Positions 15,603-23,097 of a stretch of 36,492 nt of DNA are shown here, piece by piece. The stretch comes from Spirochaetota bacterium (GTDB taxonomy: Bacteria > Spirochaetota > Brachyspiria > Brachyspirales > JACRPF01): assembly GCA_038043445.1 (NCBI GenBank), contig JBBTBY010000004.1:1-36492 (forward strand), given 5' to 3'. The stretch's first letter is position 1. Each line of letters starts with the position of its first letter. The notes beneath the pieces are model-generated. The model did not search any database, had not been told where the DNA came from, and was given only the letters and a program-made list of their open reading frames with translations. The position numbers and the translations under genes were made by a program.

Positions 15603-15842
15603 TCATCTCAGTACTGGTCGGCGTAATTCCAATAATATACTGTTCCCGCGAATCCCGCCACACCGGTGCATGCCAGAATGATGTAACTCACAAGGGGCAG
15701 ATGATGTTGTCGTTTTCCCTGCGCCGTTCAGTCCCAGAAATCCATATATCTCGCCCTTCCCTACCCGCAGCGTTACGCCGTCAACCGCCTTGACACGTCC
15801 GTACACTTTGGCCGCATTCTCGGTTGCGATCATCGATTCCAT
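15603..15842 (-). pseudogene. ABC transporter ATPase truncated just after Walker A
   Basis: ATG 15842 with GAGGAG upstream (overlapping the regulator's stop) begins a normal DrrA/CcmA-type ATPase: ENAAKVYGRVKAVDGVTLRVGKGEIYGFLGLNGAGKTTT. Homology stops abruptly after Walker A at about base 15703. The frame then runs 26 unrelated codons to a stop at 15603. Everything after Walker A is missing, so the product cannot be a functional ATPase. The lost part seems to have been removed together with most of a following permease gene by one deletion. It would have been the third gene of the operon 16865-15603. Confidence 0.7.
15608..15700 (-). pseudogene. C-terminal remnant of a membrane (permease-like) protein
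   Basis: In the +1 frame relative to the truncated ATPase, starting right at the break (15700), the DNA reads [20 protein letters not shown] and then [10 protein letters not shown] followed by a stop at 15608-15610. This is a membrane helix plus short tail, as expected for the end of an ABC-2-type permease. There is no start codon of its own in a sensible place. I infer that it is the other side of the deletion that truncated the ATPase. Confidence 0.5.
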
Positions 15843-15852
15843 GCCACGCTCC

Positions 15853-16161
15853 TCATCGTATCGCCCCGAGCAGCATATCCATCTCTGCGAGATAATCCTT
15901 AAGCGCCCTTCTCCCCGCCGCCGTGAGCGATATCCCGGTAAAAGGTTTCGCTCCGCGGAATTCCTTTCGTATCGTGATAAGTCCGCTTCGCTCAAGTGTT
16001 CTCATCTGGATCGAAAGATTCCCTGCCGACATGGAAAGTTCGTTCTTCAACTCATTGAACGCAATCTCCTTCGCTTGTGCCGATGCGAGATAGGTCATGA
16101 TAAGGAGCCGCGCGCGTTCATGGATGACCCTGTCGAGTTTCGGAGGCCGTATCCCGCTCAC
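15853..16161 (-). CDS. Winged-helix transcriptional regulator (HTH_34 / ArsR-MarR-like)
   Basis: The 102-residue DNA-binding protein has LDRVIHERARLLIMTYLA, then the winged helix FNELKNELSMSAGNLSIQMRTLERSGLI, the wing ITIRKEFRGAKPFTGISLT and a C-terminal dimerisation helix. This matches the family of small winged-helix regulators (Pfam HTH_34) that are often encoded beside ABC exporters or membrane proteins. GTG 16161 overlaps the stop of the membrane protein gene by four bases (GTGA), which supports this short start over an upstream frame extending to 16533. It probably represses its own operon through the palindromes at 16876-16897. Confidence 0.82.
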   Translation of the reverse strand: MSGIRPPKLDRVIHERARLLIMTYLASAQAKEIAFNELKNELSMSAGNLSIQMRTLERSGLITIRKEFRGAKPFTGISLTAAGRRALKDYLAEMDMLLGAIR

Positions 16162-16865
16162 CGGCTGTCCTTGCGCCGCATCCGTCGATTTGCATCGACA
16201 TCGCCGTTCCTGCGTATCATCGCTGCAAACGCGAACAGAAGGAATCCCACCCCGAACACGAACGCTATGCTGATGAGCGGCGGCAGACGGAAGAACATCG
16301 CAGCGATACCGGCACCCGAGAACCAATAGCCGAGGATGTAATATTCCGGGACGAATGTATTGCCCCCGAAAAAGCTCATGAGAATGCCGAACAGTATCGC
16401 CGTTGCCGGGACGATATAGAGCGGCTGACCGATATGCACAAGAAATACGATCACAGCGGCAAGTATGCCGGTTACGGTAAGTATCATACTGCTCACCGAC
16501 GAGGTGAAGATGAATTCCCGCGCAATGGTCCATTGCGAATATGATCGGTCTATCGCCTTTGCCGAGCGGTACAGCCCGACCTGCTTACTTATGCCCGCCG
16601 AGATCGCGAGAGTTATGGCAAAACCATACCATACTGCGCGCATCCACAACGGTATCGCATCATGCGATCCATACGATCTGATGAGTATGTACATGACAGG
16701 GAATAGTACCGTAAGCACGGAACCGAATAGAAGCCCTGACAGCGCTAATGTCGGCGGTACGCCTATCTCCCGCATAATGCTCATATTGCGGCGAATGGCG
16801 CTTCGAACATAGGCGATATCCGCCGCGACTTTGCGCACCTGCTGATCGGTGACCATTCGTTCCAT
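16158..16865 (-). CDS. Polytopic membrane protein of unknown function
   Basis: The 235-residue protein has a cytosolic N-terminal helix (MERMVTDQQVRKVAADIAYVRSAIRR), then about six hydrophobic segments, and a basic tail (RRNGDVDANRRMRRKDSR). I do not recognise the family. It is the first gene of an operon with the winged-helix regulator (four-base overlap) and the truncated ABC transporter. Such regulator/membrane-protein pairs are common with HTH_34 proteins, so the membrane protein may be a sensor partner or part of the exporter. GGAG precedes ATG 16865. Confidence 0.7.
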   Translation of the reverse strand: MERMVTDQQVRKVAADIAYVRSAIRRNMSIMREIGVPPTLALSGLLFGSVLTVLFPVMYILIRSYGSHDAIPLWMRAVWYGFAITLAISAGISKQVGLYRSAKAIDRSYSQWTIAREFIFTSSVSSMILTVTGILAAVIVFLVHIGQPLYIVPATAILFGILMSFFGGNTFVPEYYILGYWFSGAGIAAMFFRLPPLISIAFVFGVGFLLFAFAAMIRRNGDVDANRRMRRKDSR

Positions 16866-16875
16866 AGCAACTCCG

Positions 16876-16897
16876 TAAACTAGTTTATACTATAAAC
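16876..16897 (-). promoter_or_regulatory. Overlapping palindromic operator candidate upstream of the membrane protein/regulator operon
   Basis: Two perfect palindromes overlap: TAAACTAGTTTA (16876-16887) and GTTTATACTATAAAC (16883-16897). Together they give three half-sites of the TAAAC/GTTTA type. They lie 11-32 bases upstream of ATG 16865, and the second contains TATA-rich -10-like sequence on the minus strand. This is where a small winged-helix autorepressor would be expected to bind. No experiment supports this; it rests on symmetry and position. Confidence 0.55.
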
Positions 16898-16941
16898 CAT
16901 AATATAACGCACACCTTTCCGAAAGTCAAGCGCGCATGGCT

Positions 16942-17841
16942 TTACCTGCCGCGCCGCCGCGATTCTAGTTCCGCGACCGTCGATGGCCAATCGCTTTTCA
17001 ATAGCCGCGAAAGAGCGCGATCGGCAAGAAGTTTCCCGTTCGTCTGACATGTCGGGCAGTAATTCGTCTCATTCGATGCATAGCGTATCCGCTGCACGGA
17101 TGTTCCGCAGGCCGGACACGGCTTTTCGTACTTTCCATGCACGGCCATTTCCGGACGGAACGCCGTAACCTTGTCGGGGAACCCCTCCCCCGCTTCAGCG
17201 CGAAGGCGCTCTGTCCATTCCGCTAGAACGGACCGTATCGCGTCATAGAGCCGGGCGACAGCATCATCGTCAAGCGATCTCGTGAGCGATACCGGCGACA
17301 GACGCGCGCGATGCAGTATCTCATCGGAATACGCATTGCCTATCCCCGAGAAGAGCGTCGGATTGGTAAGCGAACGCTTGAGCGTATGGTTCTCAGAACG
17401 AATGCGCGCACGGAATTCGTCGAGCGTGGATGAAAGCACCTCGAGACCGCCGGGATCGATCGCGGAAAGCGCATCAGCGCCGTGTATCGCATGAAGCGAT
17501 GCCCGTTTCTCCTTCCCCTGCTCGGTGAGCAGCAGAACGCCGTTCGTGAATGCAAGACCGGCAAGCGCGCTTTTCGGCACGTCGGTCCCGCTTTCCTTCC
17601 AGTGAAGCCTACCGAGTATCATGAGATGGAAAACAAGAAAATAGTCATCGGAGAAGTCGAATACGATGCGCTTCCCCATGCGCGCTACCGACCGTACGGT
17701 TCGACCGTGAAATGCAGCGAGCGGCGGCGTGACCGTTCGCAACAGAAAGAAAGAGCGAAGCTGTATCGTCTTCAGCACCGTCCCGCGGGTACGTGCGGAA
17801 AGGCGTTCGACATAGACGGTAATATCGGGATATTCCGGCAT
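16942..17841 (-). CDS. Formamidopyrimidine-DNA glycosylase family protein (Fpg/Nei-like)
   Basis: Base-excision repair glycosylase/AP lyase of 299 residues. ATG 17841 is chosen because the family needs Pro2 as the catalytic amine after Met removal, and this start gives MPEYPDITVYVERL with P2 and E3. The conserved lysine (MGKRIVFDF), the H2TH region (GIGNAYSDEILHRARLSP) and a zinc finger (C-x2-C and C-x2-C in KPCPACG and NYCPTCQT) are present. In the finger the usual arginine five residues before the third cysteine is Asn, as in the PDI-type subfamily. Its targets may therefore differ from those of MutM. It is divergent from the HAD gene, with 89 bases between. Confidence 0.87.
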   Translation of the reverse strand: MPEYPDITVYVERLSARTRGTVLKTIQLRSFFLLRTVTPPLAAFHGRTVRSVARMGKRIVFDFSDDYFLVFHLMILGRLHWKESGTDVPKSALAGLAFTNGVLLLTEQGKEKRASLHAIHGADALSAIDPGGLEVLSSTLDEFRARIRSENHTLKRSLTNPTLFSGIGNAYSDEILHRARLSPVSLTRSLDDDAVARLYDAIRSVLAEWTERLRAEAGEGFPDKVTAFRPEMAVHGKYEKPCPACGTSVQRIRYASNETNYCPTCQTNGKLLADRALSRLLKSDWPSTVAELESRRRGR

Positions 17842-17930
17842 ACAAGAAAGTGTACACCGTGGAGGAAAAATCTTCAAGGCATTGCACTGGCGCTTGCATC
17901 AATCTCAATGGCGCGATACACTCACAGCCG

Positions 17931-18650
17931 ATGAAACATCCGGCACTTTTCCTCTTTGACATTGACGGCACCATAGTACGGACCAACGGCGCCGGCATGC
18001 GTTCCTATAAGCGCGCATTCAGGCGCATATTCTTCTCCGACAGTGCCGTCATCGAGGAAACGGTGGACTTCGCCGGCAAGACCGATCGTGTGATATTCGA
18101 TCACCTTGCGCATCGCAACAATATCGTACCGACCGAGAACGACTGGCTGTCGTTCCTTGCCGAGTACGGATCGCTCCTTGCCGCGGAAGCAAAGGATATC
18201 TCCCGCTGGGAAATATGCCACGGCGCAGAGGATGTCATCCATATGCTCTCCGAGCGGTCGTACATCGGTCTTCTCACCGGGAACGTCGGTATCGGTGCGC
18301 GTATTAAACTGTCCGCTATCGGCCTGTATGGATATTTCCCTGTCGGCGGGCTCGCAGACGACGGATATTCGCGTGAAGAGATCGCCGAGGCGGCACTTTT
18401 AAAATGCCGCATTCATTATCATATCGATTTCTCGCCAGAACACGTATGGGTCATCGGTGATACGGTACACGACGTCCGCTGTGCGAAACACATCGGCGCT
18501 CGTTCCATCGCGGTCGCCACCGGCGGCTCATCCGTCGATGAATTACGGCGCTCATCACCGGACATCGCGATCGAGCATCTCGGAATGCTTGCTATTGATG
18601 AATTTGTTCCTCCGCCGCGAGCAGCCGATAATGGTGGCAGTTGCGCATGA
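17931..18650 (+). CDS. HAD family hydrolase (phosphoglycolate-phosphatase-like)
   Basis: The 239-residue phosphatase has the nucleophile motif FDIDGT (residues 8-13, D9 nucleophile and D11 acid/base). Motif II is in LLTGN and motif III/IV in VIGDTVHDVRCAKHIGA. The cap domain is the helical C1 type. ATG 17931 was chosen because the motif-bearing strand starts directly after it (MKHPALFLFDIDGT); the upstream in-frame extension has no matching sequence. Substrate is unknown, perhaps a small phosphorylated metabolite. Its last 59 bases overlap the convergent lytic transglycosylase gene. Confidence 0.85.
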   Translation: MKHPALFLFDIDGTIVRTNGAGMRSYKRAFRRIFFSDSAVIEETVDFAGKTDRVIFDHLAHRNNIVPTENDWLSFLAEYGSLLAAEAKDISRWEICHGAEDVIHMLSERSYIGLLTGNVGIGARIKLSAIGLYGYFPVGGLADDGYSREEIAEAALLKCRIHYHIDFSPEHVWVIGDTVHDVRCAKHIGARSIAVATGGSSVDELRRSSPDIAIEHLGMLAIDEFVPPPRAADNGGSCA

Positions 18651-20811
18651 TCTTCTCGATGTAGTATTCCGTCTCCGGATAATCGATCAGGCGCGTAAAA
18701 AGATACGGGTTCGATCTGCCGGGGAGCGATCGCCATCGCTTGACGTTCCCGCCGCCGGCATTATACGCGGCGAGCGTAAAGAAATAATCGCCATTATACG
18801 ATGCGAGCAGCGACTTCAGATGCATCGTCCCGAGGATGATATTATGTTCCGGATCGGTAAGCTCTACCGATTCAATGCGCCGCCGTCCCCGCTCACGATT
18901 GGCGCTTGATGCTGTGCTGTAAAGGAGCTGCATGAGCCCGTAAGCGTTCGCCCACGAAACACAGTTCGCGTCGAACGCGCTCTCCCCGCGTATGAGCGCA
19001 TAGACGAACGCGTTCTCGATCCCGTTCTGCTGCGCCTCGGATTCCACCGAAGCCTGATAATACTCCGGATACATGAAACGCCGGAGTACCGCCGGGAGCA
19101 GATAGGGATTCGAGCGGTAGGGATAACCGAAGTGATCCCCGATCGTTCCGGTATATCTGAACAATGCCCCGTAACTCCCCGCATTCGAACTTATGAGCAT
19201 GAGCGCACGTATCACCGTCGCCGATGAAGGATACGCTTTCCTCATCGCAACGATCTCATTCTCCGCGTTCTCATGATCTCCATATGATGAAAGGATGAAC
19301 GCCTTACGCGCTCGGTCCGGGGAGAGATGCACCGCATTGCTCACGATCGATGCGTCGCTCATCGGCATGGTGAGCGCCCGAACGAACGGGTGCTCGTTGA
19401 TGGCAAGTGAGGCCATGTCCCGCGCACGGAGCAGGTCCGGCGACGGCAGATCGGTACGCGCGGTATCGATGAACTGCACGCGGTTAAGCGCATCGAGCAT
19501 CCTTTTATTATTGGTCACCGCACGATATGCCCGTGCATCAGCGAACGCCGCCGCATTGCTCCGCGCGACCGATGCAAGCATATTGTCATCGGCATCGGAA
19601 AGCGCCTCGACGATAAGGAACGGGTTCTTGCTCGTATGGAGCGTCGCCGAGACGGCAGCCTTCATTTCGTTCGTTTCACCGAATTTTTTGTGTACCCATC
19701 GCGCCCAGGAAAGATAGTAATCATACCGGTCGCCGCCCGCATGTACCTTCTTCAATTCCCTGAGCGCCCACATCGTTTCATTGGTGTCCGCGCCTTCATA
19801 CATCGTCCGCAGATAATTACGCACCGACATATTCATGTGATCGTCTTTCGGGTACCGCGAAAGTCCCGAACGAAGCACCTCATGCGCCTTTGCCTTTTCC
19901 TTTTTCGCCAGATACGCGAGCACGAGCCTCCGGTAGAGATAGCTCGCCGATGCGCTTTTCGGATATCGGGAGAGATGGTCCGTTATCGCTTCCGCCGCCT
20001 TATCATGCTTCCCAAGCGAACGATACACCTCGATGAGGTTGCGCGCGGCCTGCTCCCGCCGTACTGTATGATCCGCAATGTATCTGCTGTACAGCCGCTC
20101 GGCGCTCTCTTCCCTCCCCTGCTTGTCATAGGCGAGCGCAAGGGAATACAGCGCCTCTTCCGCACAGGAAGGAACGTTCGTAAGCGATGCAGCATAGCGT
20201 GTTACCGCCGCATAATTCCCGGCTTCAAGCAGGCCCCTGACCATCCGTATGCTGAAATTCGTCGGGTACCGGACCGCAGAATCCTTGGCGAATCGGTCGT
20301 GAAAAACAGCTGCCGCATCGCTGTCCGCATAGGTCTCGATAAGTTGAGTGCAGAGCGACCGCGCGATATCCGTATTGGTCATTGCGATCGATTCCGTGAC
20401 CGCTGCGTTCCCGACAAAACGAATGATCCACGCCTCTCCAAGCTTCAGGAGCTCATTGGTAGGTGCACCGCGATAAAGAAAATCGGCAAGCACCGTATAT
20501 TGCCTCGCCTTGCTTCGAAGCAGCGAGTTCGGATGGGCCGCGAGCAGAGAACCGGTAAGCACCCTGGCGTCATCGTATCTGAGCGTTTTCAATGCGCTTC
20601 GCGCGGCATAGTACAGATAATAATCGGCGATGGGGCTTTCGGGGTCAAGAGCAGCGCAGAGACTGAATTTCCGATATGCAAGCTCATAGGAACCGGCCCG
20701 ATATGCGGTCAGCCCCTCGGCGTATTCATCGCTTTCGCATGCGACAATGGATAGGACGAACGCGGCTGCCGCGACGATGGAGAACAGCCTTGCCGGAAAT
20801 GCTAAGGACAT
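18592..20811 (-). CDS. Lytic transglycosylase lipoprotein (SLT domain)
   Basis: Cleaves the MurNAc-GlcNAc bond of peptidoglycan, forming anhydro ends. The 739-residue precursor begins with a signal peptide ending in a lipobox (VLSIVAC, Cys25), so it is probably an outer-membrane lipoprotein. A long helical, TPR-like region follows (superhelix of the Slt70 type). The C-terminal SLT domain has ALIRGESAFDANC with the catalytic Glu, YGLMQL, and LAAYNAGGGNVKRW. ATG 20811 is chosen because it starts the signal peptide; the frame extends upstream to 20868 within the previous gene. It lies four bases after the HTH_36 gene stop and overlaps the HAD gene tail to tail. Confidence 0.9.
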   Translation of the reverse strand: MSLAFPARLFSIVAAAAFVLSIVACESDEYAEGLTAYRAGSYELAYRKFSLCAALDPESPIADYYLYYAARSALKTLRYDDARVLTGSLLAAHPNSLLRSKARQYTVLADFLYRGAPTNELLKLGEAWIIRFVGNAAVTESIAMTNTDIARSLCTQLIETYADSDAAAVFHDRFAKDSAVRYPTNFSIRMVRGLLEAGNYAAVTRYAASLTNVPSCAEEALYSLALAYDKQGREESAERLYSRYIADHTVRREQAARNLIEVYRSLGKHDKAAEAITDHLSRYPKSASASYLYRRLVLAYLAKKEKAKAHEVLRSGLSRYPKDDHMNMSVRNYLRTMYEGADTNETMWALRELKKVHAGGDRYDYYLSWARWVHKKFGETNEMKAAVSATLHTSKNPFLIVEALSDADDNMLASVARSNAAAFADARAYRAVTNNKRMLDALNRVQFIDTARTDLPSPDLLRARDMASLAINEHPFVRALTMPMSDASIVSNAVHLSPDRARKAFILSSYGDHENAENEIVAMRKAYPSSATVIRALMLISSNAGSYGALFRYTGTIGDHFGYPYRSNPYLLPAVLRRFMYPEYYQASVESEAQQNGIENAFVYALIRGESAFDANCVSWANAYGLMQLLYSTASSANRERGRRRIESVELTDPEHNIILGTMHLKSLLASYNGDYFFTLAAYNAGGGNVKRWRSLPGRSNPYLFTRLIDYPETEYYIEKIMRNCHHYRLLAAEEQIHQ

Positions 20812-20815
20812 CCTG

Positions 20816-21616
20816 TCAGCGCTTGATCGATTTTTCCTTGTACGCACGGAGAATATCGCGAATTTCATCGGTCGCTACTTTCCCGTAGATATCCTCACGC
20901 ACATCATCCTCGCTCAGGCGTTCGAGGAGGAATTCGATCGCATTGGGTATCGACTTTCCGTTCACTTTTATCTTGTGCTTCTGGACGATGTACGAGGCAT
21001 CGCACATGAACATGACGGCGCGGAGCTTCTCCCCCTTGTCGGCATATCTCCCGATATGACGCTCGGGACGGTCGACACGGAGCTTTAAGAGCTTCTGACA
21101 TACGCGGAAGAAGAGCGGATGTATCTCAGCCGGCAGCCGCGTATGTTTTCGAACGGCCTTCTTAAGCGATGTGCTCGCGTTCTGATATACCGCGGAAAAA
21201 TCGCGCGGTGCAATGCCGATGATGCCGGCATAATGCCGCTCCTGCTGCGGCATGAGATAATGATGGCGCACCATGTGATTCGATGAGCCCTCGGCAACGA
21301 TGACGATAAGGGTGCCTTCGTCAAGCTCGCGCAGGGCCTTTACTATCGTCGCGCGGGAACCGATGCCCGATTCGTTCTGTATCTCGTTATGGGTGAGCTT
21401 CGCGATGCCGTTCTCGTAATCGTACCCGGTCGCAAGTACGCGATAGATCTCTTTCGCGTTCGCGGAAAGACCCTTCCATGTTTTACGTTCCATGAGCTCG
21501 CGCGGGATGACGACAGCATTTCTCCCGAACTCGTGGAACTCGACACGCTTCTTTTCGATCGCTTCATTCTTCTTTTCTTCTGTTGTGAACGATCGAACGG
21601 CGGCGTATGTTTCCAT
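20816..21616 (-). CDS. HTH_36-type DNA-binding protein, function unknown
   Basis: The 266-residue protein has a charged, possibly coiled N-terminus and a helix-turn-helix at about residues 49-104 (LSANAKEIYRVLA ... LTHNEIQNESGIGSRATIVKALRELDEGTLI). This resembles HTH_36 domains of plasmid and phage replication initiators and some regulators. The C-terminal half is basic with no recognised domain. ATG 21616 has AGGAG upstream and replaces a longer frame with an unlikely N-terminus. It is four bases ahead of the lytic transglycosylase start, so they are probably cotranscribed. It lies after the murF terminator, hence in a separate unit from the cell wall cluster. Confidence 0.6.
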   Translation of the reverse strand: METYAAVRSFTTEEKKNEAIEKKRVEFHEFGRNAVVIPRELMERKTWKGLSANAKEIYRVLATGYDYENGIAKLTHNEIQNESGIGSRATIVKALRELDEGTLIVIVAEGSSNHMVRHHYLMPQQERHYAGIIGIAPRDFSAVYQNASTSLKKAVRKHTRLPAEIHPLFFRVCQKLLKLRVDRPERHIGRYADKGEKLRAVMFMCDASYIVQKHKIKVNGKSIPNAIEFLLERLSEDDVREDIYGKVATDEIRDILRAYKEKSIKR

Positions 21617-21737
21617 CGGGGAGGGCTCCTTAGTCCGTGTATACCGTCCGCCCGCATCATCGTTCCAGCGCCGTGCATGCACATGCCGCGAATCTTTGCT
21701 TCTTACGGACGAAGACGGGCATTCTAAACACATTCCT

Positions 21738-21778
21738 AAAAAAATGCAATAGCGTATGGGAGAAAGTACCCGCGCTAT
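21738..21778 (-). terminator. Rho-independent terminator of the mraZ-murF unit
   Basis: On the minus strand the arms ATAGCG and CGCTAT (21778-21773 / 21754-21749), with an inner GGG/CCC pair (21771-21769 / 21760-21758), form a hairpin. A run of seven Ts follows at 21744-21738. The hairpin overlaps the murF stop codon (21777-21775). It ends the cell wall operon before the HTH_36 gene. Confidence 0.7.
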
Positions 21779-23097
21779 CGAGCGATGACCGATCCATACA
21801 CAGAGGAGAAACCCATACTGTGCGATGCTTTTAAAAGTACGGCCGCCTTGCCGGACACACGTGCGCGTATCGCGTTCACGAGCGAATCACGATCGGTGAA
21901 ATGACGCTTCTCCATGTCGCGTGTGATCGCGCCGATGATGTTCGCCGCTTCATCACCGAACGTGAACACGGTCTCGATGGGAAGCGAATCGATATGCCTG
22001 CCTGCCGCTTCGTGGAGCGTACGCGATTGTTCACCGAGCTCCTTCATGTCGCCGATGACAGCGATGCGTTCATACCCATCGTATGATGCAAGCTCATCGA
22101 GCATGGCATTGAGCGCTGCGGGGTTCGAATTGTACGTATCATTGATTATCACCGAGGCACCGATAGGCACCACCTGCATACGGTCTTTCACCGTCGTGAA
22201 CGATGTGAGCGCCTGCGCGCATGCATCCGCATGTACGCCGTGCATACGTGCCACCGTAAGCGCCGCGATGATGTTCATCCTGCTGAACGAACCCGGGAGC
22301 GTATGACGGAATTCCACCGAATTCCAGCGAAAACGACCCGCCTCGATGACTTCTACCTCTTTGTGCGAGAACTCGATCATGCTCTGCACGCCATATCGCC
22401 GTGCCTCGGAGCGAAGTATGTCCGCAAAGGGGCTGTCCGCATTGATGACGGCGCGCGCATCCGTGCTCATTGATGAAAATATCTCCGCTTTCGCACGGGC
22501 AATGGCTTCCACCGAATCGAAATACTCAAGATGCACCGGCTCCACATTGGTCACAAGCGCCGTCGTCGGCCGCGCAATGCCGGATAAGCGCGCAAGCTCT
22601 CCAGCATGGTTCATTCCCATCTCAATGACCGCGGAGGTATGGCTGCCGTCCAGTCCGAAAAGCGTCTTTGGAACGCCTATCTCATTATTGAAATTCCCCT
22701 CGGTCTTAAGCACATGATATTTTGTCGCGAGGAAAAGAGCGATCAATTCCTTCGTCGTCGTTTTCCCGCAGCTTCCGGTGATCGCGATAACCGGAATGGC
22801 GAACCGCTCCCGATAGGATCGCGCGATAGCGCCGTACGCAGCGAGCGTATTCTCTACGCTGAAGTAGCGGGCATCGTCCCGGGATCGATACGCCCCTTCG
22901 ACCACAAAAGAACGTACCCCTGCTTTATACACATCGGGAATGAAATCATGGCCGTCGAAATGCTCGCCGCGAAGCGCGATGAAAAGCGTATCGCCCCCCG
23001 TCGCATCACGGCTGTCGGTCGATATCCTCGTCACCGCACGTTCGTCACCGGCAGCGGTCTTTGCAGAAAGCGCCTCTGCTATCCATCGCAACGTCAC
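21775..23097 (-). CDS. murF: UDP-N-acetylmuramoyl-tripeptide--D-alanyl-D-alanine ligase
   Basis: Adds D-Ala-D-Ala to the UDP-MurNAc-tripeptide in the cytosol, the last soluble step of peptidoglycan precursor synthesis. It is 440 residues. The N-terminal domain has the STDSR motif. The ATP motif is ITGSCGKTTTKE, followed by TEGNFNNEIGVP, EMGMNHAGELARL, TNVEPVHLEYF and NDTYNSNPAAL in the C-terminal domain, all typical of MurF. ATG 23097 overlaps the murE stop by four bases. The gene ends in a terminator, and mraY, which usually follows murF, is absent. Confidence 0.95.
   Translation of the reverse strand: MTLRWIAEALSAKTAAGDERAVTRISTDSRDATGGDTLFIALRGEHFDGHDFIPDVYKAGVRSFVVEGAYRSRDDARYFSVENTLAAYGAIARSYRERFAIPVIAITGSCGKTTTKELIALFLATKYHVLKTEGNFNNEIGVPKTLFGLDGSHTSAVIEMGMNHAGELARLSGIARPTTALVTNVEPVHLEYFDSVEAIARAKAEIFSSMSTDARAVINADSPFADILRSEARRYGVQSMIEFSHKEVEVIEAGRFRWNSVEFRHTLPGSFSRMNIIAALTVARMHGVHADACAQALTSFTTVKDRMQVVPIGASVIINDTYNSNPAALNAMLDELASYDGYERIAVIGDMKELGEQSRTLHEAAGRHIDSLPIETVFTFGDEAANIIGAITRDMEKRHFTDRDSLVNAIRARVSGKAAVLLKASHSMGFSSVYGSVIAR

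Noticed and set aside
15996-16533. Long frame extending the winged-helix regulator upstream to 16533
   Set aside because: The extra part is antisense-like shadow inside the same-strand membrane protein gene; GTG 16161 with a four-base overlap is the better start.
19636-20754. 372-codon plus-strand frame opposite the lytic transglycosylase
   Set aside because: Antisense shadow with no domain, biased to Arg/His; the minus strand encodes a recognisable SLT lipoprotein.
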